Source: Oceanospirillum sediminis (GTDB lineage Bacteria; Pseudomonadota; Gammaproteobacteria; Pseudomonadales; Halomonadaceae). From it: DNA of 64,000 bases. Made by a program: the position numbers and the translations under genes. Positions 45,672-55,357 of this stretch are shown one piece after another. The stretch's first letter is position 1; every line of letters starts with the position of its first letter. Where the stretch lies: contig NZ_JACJFM010000022.1 in assembly GCF_014164585.1 (NCBI RefSeq), positions 1 through 64,000 on the forward strand, given 5' to 3'. The notes under the pieces are model-generated. The model did not search any database. It worked only from the letters and a program-made list of their open reading frames with translations, and was not told the DNA's origin.

Positions 45672-46571
45672 ATGCAGATCCATGATGTTGACTTAAAACT
45701 GTTGAGAATCTTTGTTGCGATTGTTGAATCCGGCGGCTTGTCAGCCGCGGAATCCAGGTTAAACATCGGTCGTTCAACCATCAGCTCCCATCTGTCAGAT
45801 CTGGAGATCAGACTGGGCCTGACGTTATGCAAGCGTGGACGAAGCGGCTTTGAGATCACTGAGCCCGGACGTGTAACCTATCAGGCCAGTTTAGAGCTAC
45901 TCAGACAGTGTGAAGCCTTTGCGGCGACCGTTGCCAGCTCCAAAGATGAGCTGACGGGCCGTGTCACCATCGCCACCATTGATAATCTGGTTAACGATCC
46001 GCGCTGTGGAATATCAAAAGCGATCGCAGCACTCAGAGATAAAAGCGATTCAATTCAGTTTGAAATCAACGTGTGTGAAGCAAGAGAGGTCGAAACATCG
46101 GTTATCAGTGGTCGTTCTATGGTGGGATTGGGTGTGAGCCGTCATCATATTCGTGGACTGGATTATTATCCTTTACATGACGAAGTGAACTATCTGTATT
46201 GCTCGACAGGCCACCCGTTGTTTGATTGTAGCGATGATGCCCGTGAAACGCTGTTACAGGAAGCTGAAATCGTGACCAGCCACTATCAGAGAGATAAAGA
46301 AACCAGAAATGACGGGTTAAATTACCAGAATACTGCCACGGCATACCATGACCAGGGCATTGCACATATGGTGCTGTCTGGCCGGTTTATTGGGTATCTG
46401 CCAGAGCATTATGCCAACCAATGGGTTGAAAAGGGCCAGCTAAAAGCGATTTTGCCAGAACAGTATCATTACGAGATTCCTGTGATGCTAATAACGCTGA
46501 AGAATGCGGTTTTAACTCCACTCATCAAAGAGTTGATTAATGAATTAAAACGCTGTCATGTTAATTTGTAA
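45672..46571 (+). CDS. LysR-family regulator, probable hut regulator
   Basis: 299 residues: N-terminal helix-turn-helix (LKLLRIFVAIVESGGLSAAESRLNIGRSTISSHLSDLEIRLG) and a C-terminal LysR effector domain. It is divergent from hutH with a T-N11-A box between, so it probably controls histidine use, perhaps with urocanate as the effector. No HutC (GntR-type) repressor is visible in this window, which is the usual hut regulator in gammaproteobacteria. Confidence 0.85.
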   Translation: MQIHDVDLKLLRIFVAIVESGGLSAAESRLNIGRSTISSHLSDLEIRLGLTLCKRGRSGFEITEPGRVTYQASLELLRQCEAFAATVASSKDELTGRVTIATIDNLVNDPRCGISKAIAALRDKSDSIQFEINVCEAREVETSVISGRSMVGLGVSRHHIRGLDYYPLHDEVNYLYCSTGHPLFDCSDDARETLLQEAEIVTSHYQRDKETRNDGLNYQNTATAYHDQGIAHMVLSGRFIGYLPEHYANQWVEKGQLKAILPEQYHYEIPVMLITLKNAVLTPLIKELINELKRCHVNL

Positions 46572-46589
46572 TCAGAGCCTGCTCAGCGC

Positions 46590-47666
46590 TCATAACTGCC
46601 AGCGAGCCGCTTTATCCCAGTCAATATCTTCAGCTAATAATCTCTCCTGAGCGATATAGTGGATGTATGTACCCGCTGTGATGGTCGTGTCTTTATCCGG
46701 GTTTAATCGCAGGTCGTCACCGGTTTTTCGCTCAGATATACCGTATAACGTGGCGTTATAATCCAGCATCAGAGCCAGTCTGAGATTAATCACTTTCATA
46801 ACCGGAGCTGATTCAGGTATTAACAGGCAATAATGGGTTGCGCCTTTGCCAGGATCAAGCAGCTGGTTGATACCTCTTGATGCTCCCGGGTCCTGCACTG
46901 AACGGGCGAGTTGCTCGGCTGTCCTGTCAGAAAAGCACTCGATATTCCGGCAATGGTTATCCAGCAACCGGGATGCGCTTTCATCATTGAAGAAGGCGAC
47001 AACGTGGCAGCTGGTTCTGACCAATGGTGAAACTTTAAGTGCGATGGTAATAGTATCCTGATCATTCAGGGCATGGATCATTACCCGATTGGCTCTGGCC
47101 AGGGCGATACGCTCCAGTTCCTGATCATCGGTGTAGCTGGAAACACAGGCAAAGCGGACATCAGGATGCTCCAGCATAGGATGAGTCTGCTGGTCATCTG
47201 TGGTGCAGATAATAATTTTACTATTAGCGCGTTTTTTGTCTTTCAGGATGCATTCTATGGTTTTCTTGCCGATAACAGGCTGCCAGCCGAAGAGAATGAC
47301 ATGATCATTGTAGTCAGAAAAATCTCGCTGCCCTTTGATATTCATTTCTCTCATTGTCTGGAAAATCCATGCTATTTTGGTTAACCCGGCAGCATAAAGA
47401 ATGATGGTTGCCGGAATCATATAAAATGTCAGAAACAACTTACCAGCATCACCTGAAGGCGACAGATCTCCAAACCCTACCGTGCTGCCAACGACGGAAC
47501 AAAAGTAAATAAAATTGACGATGTCAGTCAGTGCTTCTTCACCTGCCAATGAAAGCCCTGTCCAGCAAATCAAATAATGCAGCAGAACAAAGCCAATAAA
47601 TACCATCGGAGACAGTATCTGTATCTGGTATACAAGTTGCTGATAGAGTTGTCGTAAAACGGGCAT
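46590..47666 (-). CDS. Potassium channel with RCK (TrkA-N) domain
   Basis: 358 residues: two membrane helices around a pore loop with selectivity filter TVGFGD (STVGFGDLSPSGD), followed by a cytoplasmic TrkA-N/RCK domain (VILFGWQPVIGKKTIE...). A Kch-like ligand-gated K+ channel. The filter has F in place of the usual Y, common in bacteria. It stands alone, converging on the LysR gene with 18 bases between. Confidence 0.85.
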   Translation of the reverse strand: MPVLRQLYQQLVYQIQILSPMVFIGFVLLHYLICWTGLSLAGEEALTDIVNFIYFCSVVGSTVGFGDLSPSGDAGKLFLTFYMIPATIILYAAGLTKIAWIFQTMREMNIKGQRDFSDYNDHVILFGWQPVIGKKTIECILKDKKRANSKIIICTTDDQQTHPMLEHPDVRFACVSSYTDDQELERIALARANRVMIHALNDQDTITIALKVSPLVRTSCHVVAFFNDESASRLLDNHCRNIECFSDRTAEQLARSVQDPGASRGINQLLDPGKGATHYCLLIPESAPVMKVINLRLALMLDYNATLYGISERKTGDDLRLNPDKDTTITAGTYIHYIAQERLLAEDIDWDKAARWQL

Positions 47667-48055
47667 CAGGTATTCTGGCTCCTCTTGTTTGTCATAAAAG
47701 CATCAGGTCAGAGGTTGTGCAGACACTGTGAATGCTTTCACTTCATAAAGACTCAGTAGGTTATAAATGTCCAGTTTTTTATTTTTCAGGGGCATGTCTG
47801 AAGCTCTCAGAGTTATGCTATTCACCTATAAAAAGTTGCCAGATTGTTGCCATTCCATAGCTGATGCCGATCGTGCAGATCTCACTTCCGTTCAGGATCT
47901 GTTTCAGATTTTTTGAAAAAAGCTTATCCGATGATTAATTTCTATAGCTTAAGGGTATAGCTATATTACCTGATCCAATATTATATTTTTAGCTAACTTG
48001 TGGAGGGGCTTATCAGGCTGCCATGCTTCTGGTTCTGGCTTTCTGAGGTGATGGT

Positions 48056-48163
48056 ATGAATAAAAATGTCGTTGTCGTTCTGATCGTTGATGATAGTGCC
48101 GATCAACGAGAGTTAATCAGAGCTATTTTTGAGACATCTGCAAATTATCAGATTGGTGAGTAA
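48056..48163 (+). pseudogene. Receiver-domain fragment
   Basis: An ATG frame of 35 codons reads MNKNVVVVLIVDDSADQREL and continues IRAIFETSANYQIGE before TAA. This is the first beta-strand, acidic pocket and first helix of a response-regulator receiver, cut off before the phosphoacceptor. No continuing receiver sequence is seen downstream in any frame. Probably the remains of a deleted response regulator. The rest of 47667-48232 holds no other gene that I can support. Confidence 0.6.
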
Positions 48164-48232
48164 AGTCAAAGCTCAGGCTTGATATCAGGTAAACTGTCTT
48201 TGATTCTGGTTGTAGATATCTACCGGAATTTT

Positions 48233-48988
48233 TTAGTGATTATCGACTGCTTCAGGCTGTACTGAAAAACCATACATTTTCAATATCTTCTGATAGATCC
48301 CGGCTGCTTTAATGGCCTGTAGTCCTCGATTAAATGCTTCTACTCTGGCAGGACTCTGGATGTTCTCCCGTGAGAACATGACATAAACCGGCTTCATGTC
48401 CAGTGGTTTATCCAGAAAGCGTATGCTGTTTTCCGGATAATTCATTGAGCTTAACAGGTGCAGGGCAACGTATTTATCTATAACGATCAGATCGACCCGC
48501 CTTCCCATTAATTTCTTTAAATTCAGTTGATCATTGGTCACTTCTTCTTTATTCAGGTAGTCCGCCTGATCAAATTCCTGATTGTTTACGTAGCCCCTTA
48601 CTACACCGATGCGATATTGAACTAAATCAGCCAGTTCATTATATCCGGATAAGGCGCTGTCTTTATGGACTGCAAACATCAGTTCACTGGATATATAGGG
48701 TTCTGTCAGCAGATAACTGGCCGCTCTTTCATAGGAGTAATAAGCAGAGTACAGGGCGTCAACCTCTCCGGCTCGTGCACTTTCCATTGCTCGTTTCCAC
48801 GGCATATAAATGAAATGGCTTGTTATGCCTGAGTAAGCCAGTGCCTGTTTAATAATTTCTGCCGTAAAGCCGTTATTCTTAAGGTTCGGGCCGGTATAGG
48901 GTGGCCAGTCTGATGATACCAGCGTAACTGTTGAGGCATTAGCCCTGACACTCAAAATGAATAGTATCAACAGCAATTTTTTCCACAT
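48233..48988 (-). CDS. Periplasmic solute-binding protein, amino-acid-like (family 3)
   Basis: 251 residues with a signal peptide (MWKKLLLILFILSVRANA) and an SBP family 3 fold: LVSSDWPPYTGPNL, PWKRAMESARAGEVDALYSAY, IGVVRGY. No permease or ATPase gene is nearby, so it may be a stand-alone sensor or scavenging protein. Related in form to the protein at 60799 (shared PWKR motif). Confidence 0.8.
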   Translation of the reverse strand: MWKKLLLILFILSVRANASTVTLVSSDWPPYTGPNLKNNGFTAEIIKQALAYSGITSHFIYMPWKRAMESARAGEVDALYSAYYSYERAASYLLTEPYISSELMFAVHKDSALSGYNELADLVQYRIGVVRGYVNNQEFDQADYLNKEEVTNDQLNLKKLMGRRVDLIVIDKYVALHLLSSMNYPENSIRFLDKPLDMKPVYVMFSRENIQSPARVEAFNRGLQAIKAAGIYQKILKMYGFSVQPEAVDNH

Positions 48989-49303
48989 GATATGGACCTG
49001 AACAAAAGTATTTTCGATATGAGGCCAGTTGTTGACTGGAGATGTCGATTATTTTTGCAGAGAAACTATGGTTCCATTAATTGTCTGTGAATGGCAATGA
49101 ACTAAGGATAGCAGCTGATCATTTTCTCTGTAGAAGTTTAATTAATCTGTTTTTCGTAACCAGAACATGATCCGGTCATCAGTCCGTAAACGAAGTGCTC
49201 AGACAAAGTCTGAATTCATGCAGAGCCCAACGGCTACCCTTTAGAAGTGGAGATTAAAGCAGGGGTTTCTGAATAGGCTGATTTATGAATTAATTTGCAG
49301 TAA
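48989..49303. other. Intergenic region without a recognised feature
   Basis: About 315 bases between the start of the solute-binding protein gene and the terminator of the tRNA gene. I see no gene, repeat or clear promoter beyond AT-rich stretches. Confidence 0.3.
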
Positions 49304-49340
49304 CAAAAAAGCCCGCAACCTGATGAATTGCGGGCTTTTG
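49304..49340 (-). terminator. Intrinsic terminator of tRNA-Val
   Basis: On the minus strand AGCCCGCAA and TTGCGGGCT (49336-49328 with 49318-49310) form a 9-bp stem with a 9-base loop, followed by T-rich sequence (six A on the plus strand at 49305-49310). It lies just downstream of the tRNA 3' end. Confidence 0.85.
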
Positions 49341-49344
49341 AATA

Positions 49345-49421
49345 TGGTAGACGTGATCGGATTCGAACCAACGACCCCCACCATGTCAAGGTGGTGCTCT
49401 AACCAACTGAGCTACACGTCT
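49345..49421 (-). tRNA. tRNA-Val (anticodon GAC)
   Basis: Read on the minus strand, a 77-base cloverleaf: acceptor AGACGTG/CACGTCT with discriminator A and encoded CCA, D-arm GCTC/GAGC, anticodon stem CCACC/GGTGG with loop TTGACAT (anticodon GAC), variable GGGTC, and T-arm GTTGG/CCGAT with TTCGAAT. The core closely matches the E. coli valine GAC tRNA. Confidence 0.95.
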
Positions 49422-49618
49422 CTGATGGCTGCGTATTATATTGATAACTTAATGTTTTACAAGGGTTAATGTTCAAAAAAACAGATTTTTTTCTGAGCTG
49501 TTAAATTCAGAGATATTTTGAGTGGTTCATAGAGGTATTGGCATTCTGGTTTATCAAAGGGCTTCTGGTACACTAGCGGCCGCTTTTATAATGATGTCTT
49601 TCACCTTTACGACCGTTG

Positions 49619-51559
49619 ATGCCTGCTATGAAAATACTTCTGATGACTCCACCTATGACACAGCTGAATACGCCTTATCCGGCGACGGCTTATCTGACAG
49701 GATTCCTGCGTCATCAGGGATATCAGGCGGTGCAAAGAGACCCGGCCATTGATCTGTTTCTGGAGATGATGACCCGCAATGGCCTGGAAGTAATTCGCAG
49801 TGTTGTCGAAGAGAACTTCGAGCATTTTGCTGATGATGAGCTGCCGGATGTGATTCATTTCTTTCTGGCAGAGTCTGAGCGCTATTTCAGTTGTGTTGAG
49901 CCTGTGATCCGTTTTCTGCAGGGGAAGGATCCTGGTCTGGCGTTGCGTATAAATTCTCGCCGTTTTTTGCCTGAAGGGCCTGCATTTGATGTGCTGAGTC
50001 AGATGGAACAGGTATCGGGTGATGTGCTGAAAAAGGCCTTTGGCGATCTGGGTGTTCAGGATAAAGCTAAGTATCTGGCTACTTTATTTATCAATGATCT
50101 ATCTGCGGTAATCACTCAGGGTGTTGATCCTTATTTTGAGGTCAGTCGCTATGGTGAGCGCCTGGCAGCGGCAAACCCTTATTTTGATGACTTATATAAT
50201 GTAATCAGTGAGGGACACTCGTTTACTTCAGAAGTACTTGAGCAGCTGGTCGAGCAATATTTAGAAGAAGAAAATCCGGATATTGTCGGTTTAACGGTGC
50301 CTTTCCCAGGCAATATGCTGGGTGCGCTGCGTATTGCTGAAGCCTGTCGTCAGTTAAGACCGGATATGCCGATTATTATGGGCGGTGGTTTTGTTAATAC
50401 TGAGCTTCGGGCATTAAAAGACCCGCGTGTGTTTGAATTTGTCGATTTTATCTGCCTGGATGATGGTGAACGACCTTTATTAACACTGTTGGAGTATCTG
50501 CAGGGGCAGCGTGATGCCGATGAGTTATTCCGGACTTATTTCCTGGCTGATGATGCAACAGGCCAGCCTTGTGTTCATCTGAATGAAAACCCGGAATTAC
50601 ATGATATACCGCAGATTGATGTCGGCACACCTGTCTATGATGGCCTGCCTCTGGATGATTATCTGTCACTGTGTGAGATGCTGAATCCTATGCATCGGAT
50701 CTGGAGTGATGGCCGCTGGAATAAGCTGACTATTGCTCACGGTTGCTACTGGAGGAAGTGCAGTTTCTGCGATATCTCTCTGGATTATATTGATCGTTAT
50801 GATGAAGCCGGAGCGGATATTCTGGTAGATCGCATTGAGCAGTTAATAGAGGAGACCGGGCAGACAGGTTTCCATTTTGTTGATGAGGCTGCCCCACCAA
50901 AAGCACTTTTTGCACTGGCCCGTAAGCTGATCGAACGGGATGTGATTATCAGCTGGTGGGGGAATATCCGTTTTGAAAAGACTTTTACGCCGGAGAAATG
51001 CCAGTTGCTGGCTGATTCAGGGTGTGTGGCCGTTAGTGGTGGTCTGGAAGTGGCGTCAGATCGCTTACTGAAACTGATGAAAAAAGGGGTCAGTGTTGAG
51101 CAGGTCGCCCGGGTGACAAAAGCGTTCTCGGATGCCGGTATTCTGGTGCATGCTTATCTGATGTATGGTTTTCCGACACAGACAACGAAGGAAACGATCG
51201 ATTCACTGGAGCGGGTGCGACAGTTGATGGCCGCGGGGTGCTTTCAGTCTGCCTACTGGCACCGGTTTGCAGCCACCGTTCATAGCCCGATTGGTATGTA
51301 TCCTGATGAATATGGTATCGAATTACGTCCCGGACCAGAGCCGCTGTTTGCTGAAAATGATGTGGAGTTTTATGATCCGGTACAGACCGACCATGACATG
51401 TTAGGCCGGGGATTGCGTAAGGCGCTGTATAATTACATGCATGGCGTGGGCTATGATCAGCCGCTGCAATTCTGGTTTGATGAGATGGATATACCTGCTT
51501 CGGCAGTGAAACCGGATTTTGTGCATAAAGCTATTACCGGGCTGATTACCAGTCAGTAA
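49619..51559 (+). CDS. B12-binding-domain radical SAM protein with CX4CX2C motif
   Basis: 646 residues. The N-terminal half has a cobalamin-binding-like Rossmann domain (about 190-270: DIVGLTVPFPGN, IIMGGGFVNTE) lacking the DXHXXG base-off motif. The radical SAM domain follows at about 365-560, with the cluster motif at C376, C381 and C384 (CYWRKCSFC): four residues, not three, between the first two cysteines. FHFVDEAAPP follows. An enzyme of unknown reaction. The start is one of ATG 49619 or 49628; a TATAAT box lies at 49587-49592. It is a single-gene unit. Confidence 0.8.
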   Translation: MPAMKILLMTPPMTQLNTPYPATAYLTGFLRHQGYQAVQRDPAIDLFLEMMTRNGLEVIRSVVEENFEHFADDELPDVIHFFLAESERYFSCVEPVIRFLQGKDPGLALRINSRRFLPEGPAFDVLSQMEQVSGDVLKKAFGDLGVQDKAKYLATLFINDLSAVITQGVDPYFEVSRYGERLAAANPYFDDLYNVISEGHSFTSEVLEQLVEQYLEEENPDIVGLTVPFPGNMLGALRIAEACRQLRPDMPIIMGGGFVNTELRALKDPRVFEFVDFICLDDGERPLLTLLEYLQGQRDADELFRTYFLADDATGQPCVHLNENPELHDIPQIDVGTPVYDGLPLDDYLSLCEMLNPMHRIWSDGRWNKLTIAHGCYWRKCSFCDISLDYIDRYDEAGADILVDRIEQLIEETGQTGFHFVDEAAPPKALFALARKLIERDVIISWWGNIRFEKTFTPEKCQLLADSGCVAVSGGLEVASDRLLKLMKKGVSVEQVARVTKAFSDAGILVHAYLMYGFPTQTTKETIDSLERVRQLMAAGCFQSAYWHRFAATVHSPIGMYPDEYGIELRPGPEPLFAENDVEFYDPVQTDHDMLGRGLRKALYNYMHGVGYDQPLQFWFDEMDIPASAVKPDFVHKAITGLITSQ

Positions 51560-51651
51560 TGTTTGTCTATGACAACTCTCCCGCCGGATCAGGTCGGATA
51601 AACGAAGCGCTATCCGACACTGATCTGAAGCGGAAAATTCGTTCAATGCCG

Positions 51652-52473
51652 TTAGTCATGTAAAGCGATAGGCAGCAGATTATTTTTGCTGGCGTACTGC
51701 TTCAGGCGACCATCCTTTTTAATATCAGCGACGAACTGATCAACACGCTTCAGCCATTGTGGCTGATCTTTTTTAACTGCGTAGGCATACTGGAACTGGT
51801 CAGTGGCTTTCACTGGTGTCAGCAGTTTTGCCCAGTCGTAGTTTTTGATCATCTTCTGGCCATATGGATAGTCGGTGATAAATACATCAGCCCGGCCTGA
51901 ACGTACTTCGATTTCTCGCTGACCTGGTTTGATCACTGTTGCGATATGTGCTTGCTTCAGCGAGTTTTTCATGGCATTTTCCATGTAGGTGCCTTTCTGT
52001 ACGCTGACAATAACACCAGGCTGATCCATCGTTTCCCAGCTATCAATGATTGGGTGGGTTTTATGGGTGATGCCATACATACCACTGCTCAGGTAGGGCT
52101 GGCTGAAGTCGATACGTTGCATTCTTGCCTGAGTCCGGCCAACGCCAAACATGGCAATGTCACATTTGTCGGATTCCAGATCGTTCATGAATATGCCGAA
52201 GTGGGTGTTTACAAAGCTGACTTCAACACCAAGATCAGAAGCAAACTCTCTGGCCAGGTCAATATCAATACCTTCTAGCTCGCCGGTTTTACGGTTCTTG
52301 TAAGATATGGAGAAATAGTCTGGCCAGATGCATACTCTGAGTCTTTTTTGTGCAGCTATTTGCTGTAGACGGTCTGAGGAATTTTCCTCCGAAATCCCGG
52401 TCGCCAGAGCGTTTGCGGCCATAATTGATGCGGTACAGAGTGAAAGTACCATAACCAGCGTTTTTTTCAGCAT
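51652..52473 (-). CDS. Periplasmic solute-binding protein, amino-acid type (family 3)
   Basis: 273 residues from ATG 52473 with a signal peptide (MLKKTLVMVLSLCTASIMAANALA). It has SBP family 3 features: LRVCIWPDYFSISYKN, GIDIDLAREFASDLGV, IDFSQPYLSSGMYG, DVFITDYPYG. It probably binds an amino acid or similar. The nearest ABC transporter genes are not in the window. It converges on the radical SAM gene. Confidence 0.85.
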   Translation of the reverse strand: MLKKTLVMVLSLCTASIMAANALATGISEENSSDRLQQIAAQKRLRVCIWPDYFSISYKNRKTGELEGIDIDLAREFASDLGVEVSFVNTHFGIFMNDLESDKCDIAMFGVGRTQARMQRIDFSQPYLSSGMYGITHKTHPIIDSWETMDQPGVIVSVQKGTYMENAMKNSLKQAHIATVIKPGQREIEVRSGRADVFITDYPYGQKMIKNYDWAKLLTPVKATDQFQYAYAVKKDQPQWLKRVDQFVADIKKDGRLKQYASKNNLLPIALHD

Positions 52474-52574
52474 AATAAATCTGCCCCAGAGCAACGGATA
52501 TGAATATTTAATGAGACGTTATCTGTCATCTTATGTAAGATTCTATTTTTTTTAGTGTGTGTTCGGATTGATCT

Positions 52575-55223
52575 GTGTTAAAGAATTGGCAAAGTTTTCT
52601 ATGGCAGGCAATAAAAAACCAGAGATGGGTCTGGCTGATTACCCTGTCCGTTCTACTTATGTTCTGGGGTATTTTACAGCATACCCTGGTAAAAGGGTTG
52701 CAGCGTAGCCTGGATGAACAGGTGCATCGTAATGGTGTACTTTTACATGCTCTTGAAGATAGCGTAGTGCGCTCGTTTCAGTCTGTTAATGCATCCTTGC
52801 TGGCTTTGTCAGAGCAGGTCAGTTCTGTTCATCAGGAAAGTTTATCTCAGTTATTACGTGAGCAGCTCAGAACCTCGCCCCAGCTAAGAGCGATTGATTA
52901 CGTCGATGGAAACGGCTTGTTACAGGTTTCGTCGAATACGGCCACAACGCATCAGTTGAATTACTCTTGTCTGGGTGTGCTATCCGGAGATGCTCTGATG
53001 GAATCATGGGTTGATGCTCCTGTTGCCGGACGATTTCCCGGAGACCCTTTTGCTGGACGTACCCCCCATCAGCATATTCCTTTTTGTCAGGCCGTACGTG
53101 ACGCTGATGGTCGTCTGTCCGGAGTGCTGATTGCATCTCTCAATCCCCAGTATTTTGTTGGTCTGTTTCAATCCGTCGTTAAAGAACAGAACGCCAGAGT
53201 GAGTTTATATCGTTATGATGGCGAGGTACTGATTGCAGATACAGAGCAAAAGTCCGGGGATTATCTGTTGTCACTGGTGAAAAAGCAGGCGTGGGGCAGT
53301 TATCGTCTTCATTCCGGGCAGGAGCAGGGAGTACTGATCAGTTATCGTTCAACGTCTGTTTTACCCCTGATTATTACCATTGAATCCCTTGAAAGTGTAG
53401 CCCTGCAGGCCTGGAAGCATGACGAGCGTATGTTGTCGATTATGATGATAGTGCTGACGGCCATGATCCTGGTTGTAGCGCTGCTGGTATTGATTCTGCT
53501 GGAGCGGCGTGCTCGCTCAGAGGATGATAATCGCCTGTTAAGTGCGGCTATCCGAAGTGCAGCCAATGCGGTGTTTATTACCGATAAAGAGGGGCATATC
53601 CATTGGGTTAATGATGCTTTTCTGCGTTTGACTGGCTATGAAGTGCATGAGGTGTATCAACAGAACCCCAGAATCCTTAATTCGGGGCAGCACAGCAAAG
53701 CGTTTTTTGCCCGTTTATGGCAACAGGTGCTGAATGGGGACAGCTGGCGAGGTGAGTTAGTCAACCGTCATAAACAGGGGCATGCTTTAATTGTTGAGCA
53801 GACTATTACGCCCATTCGTAATGCCGGTGGTGATATTGAGCATTTTGTTGCGGTGCATGAGGATGTCACGGCAAGAAAACAGGCGGAACAAAGGGCCCTG
53901 TATCTTGCTGAGCATGATCCTTTAACCGGATTGCCGAATCGTCGTTATTTTGAACAGAAAATTTATGATTGCTTTATGTCTGAGCAGGTACAGCCTCTGG
54001 CGATTATGTTTATTGATCTGGATCGCTTTAAAGAAATTAATGACACTATGGGGCATGAAGCCGGAGATGACTTGCTGACCTCGACCACCGATAAATTGAC
54101 AGAGATCCTGCAGGAAGACTATCTGCTGGCTCGTTTAGGGGGAGATGAGTTTGCTGTGCTGGTAACAGGCAGGATTAGTCACTCTCGTTTGTCTGTTCTG
54201 GCGCAGCAGATTATTGATACCGTTGCTCGCCCTTTTGTATACAAGGATGCCAGTTTTTCTGTCACTTGTAGCCTGGGCATTGCCGAAGGGACAACCCGGA
54301 GACTGGATGCATCTCAGATGCTGAGGCAGGCCGACATGGCAATGTATCGGGCGAAGCATGAGGGTAAAAACACCTATCGTTTCTTTGATGAGTCTATGGA
54401 TACTCTGATGCAGCGTCGGGTTTTCCTGCAGCAGCAACTTGAACAGGCGGTTCAGAGTGACAAAGAACTTAGTCTGCGTTATCAGCCGCAGGTTTGTGCG
54501 CAGACAGGTCTGGTTACCGGTGCAGAGGTGTTATTGCGCTGGGAAACAGAAAGTGGTGAGTGGATCTCTCCGGCAGAGTTTATCGGTCTGGCAGAAGAGA
54601 CCGGGCTGATAATGGAAGTCAGTAACTGGCTGATGGAAAGTATGTTCAGGCAGATGGCGGCATGGAATCGTAAGAAGTTGCCTTTTGGCTGTATATCGAT
54701 GAATGTTTCGGCGGTTCAGCTGGCCAGAGAAGATCTGGCGGCTCATCTGTCTGAGCTGATGCAGCGTTTCCGTATTCCGGTGAATCAGATCTCGGTGGAA
54801 ATTACAGAAACAACGCTGATGGCAGACTCTGAGCTGGTCAGTGACAATCTGAAAAAACTGAAGCAGGCCGGATTGACTCTGGCTATTGATGATTTTGGTA
54901 CCGGGTATTCATCTCTGAGCTATCTTAAAGCGATTGATGCGGATTATCTGAAAATTGATCGTAGTTTTGTGATTGGTATTGGTGAAAATGCCTCTGATGA
55001 GCGCATTGTGGAAGCGACCATTGCTCTGGCCCATAGCCTTAAATTACGTGTGGTTGCGGAAGGTGTGGATAGTGAGCATCAGCTCGAATTCCTGAGAGAG
55101 GCAGGCTGCGAGACGATTCAGGGGTATTTGTTTGCTCGACCTCTCACAGCGGAAGAGTTCGAGTGTTATGTAGAGGATAAGAATATGCAGAGTTATTCAT
55201 TGCTACCGGAAACACTGGATTAG
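52575..55223 (+). CDS. Membrane PAS-GGDEF-EAL cyclic-di-GMP protein
   Basis: 882 residues: membrane helix (about 17-38), periplasmic sensor (Cache-like), second helix (about 288-310), PAS (about 320-435), GGDEF at 522-526 (RLGGDEFAVLV) and EAL (catalytic E651 in GAEVLLRW; IDDFGTGYSSLSYLK). Both synthase and phosphodiesterase motifs are intact, so the net activity is uncertain. The RXXD inhibitory I-site five residues before GGDEF is absent (LQED). Starts with GTG 52575, with a weak ribosome site. Confidence 0.9.
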   Translation: MLKNWQSFLWQAIKNQRWVWLITLSVLLMFWGILQHTLVKGLQRSLDEQVHRNGVLLHALEDSVVRSFQSVNASLLALSEQVSSVHQESLSQLLREQLRTSPQLRAIDYVDGNGLLQVSSNTATTHQLNYSCLGVLSGDALMESWVDAPVAGRFPGDPFAGRTPHQHIPFCQAVRDADGRLSGVLIASLNPQYFVGLFQSVVKEQNARVSLYRYDGEVLIADTEQKSGDYLLSLVKKQAWGSYRLHSGQEQGVLISYRSTSVLPLIITIESLESVALQAWKHDERMLSIMMIVLTAMILVVALLVLILLERRARSEDDNRLLSAAIRSAANAVFITDKEGHIHWVNDAFLRLTGYEVHEVYQQNPRILNSGQHSKAFFARLWQQVLNGDSWRGELVNRHKQGHALIVEQTITPIRNAGGDIEHFVAVHEDVTARKQAEQRALYLAEHDPLTGLPNRRYFEQKIYDCFMSEQVQPLAIMFIDLDRFKEINDTMGHEAGDDLLTSTTDKLTEILQEDYLLARLGGDEFAVLVTGRISHSRLSVLAQQIIDTVARPFVYKDASFSVTCSLGIAEGTTRRLDASQMLRQADMAMYRAKHEGKNTYRFFDESMDTLMQRRVFLQQQLEQAVQSDKELSLRYQPQVCAQTGLVTGAEVLLRWETESGEWISPAEFIGLAEETGLIMEVSNWLMESMFRQMAAWNRKKLPFGCISMNVSAVQLAREDLAAHLSELMQRFRIPVNQISVEITETTLMADSELVSDNLKKLKQAGLTLAIDDFGTGYSSLSYLKAIDADYLKIDRSFVIGIGENASDERIVEATIALAHSLKLRVVAEGVDSEHQLEFLREAGCETIQGYLFARPLTAEEFECYVEDKNMQSYSLLPETLD

Positions 55224-55357
55224 TAGTGAAAATCTGGCAAATAAGATAGTTTTTGCTGAAAAGGCAGCTTGTTGTTCTAAATGCTAAAAACTTGTTATAC
55301 AAAGGTTGAATTTTTCAGCAGAACTGCATCCAATATGCCTCCCGGATTGGAGGCGTA

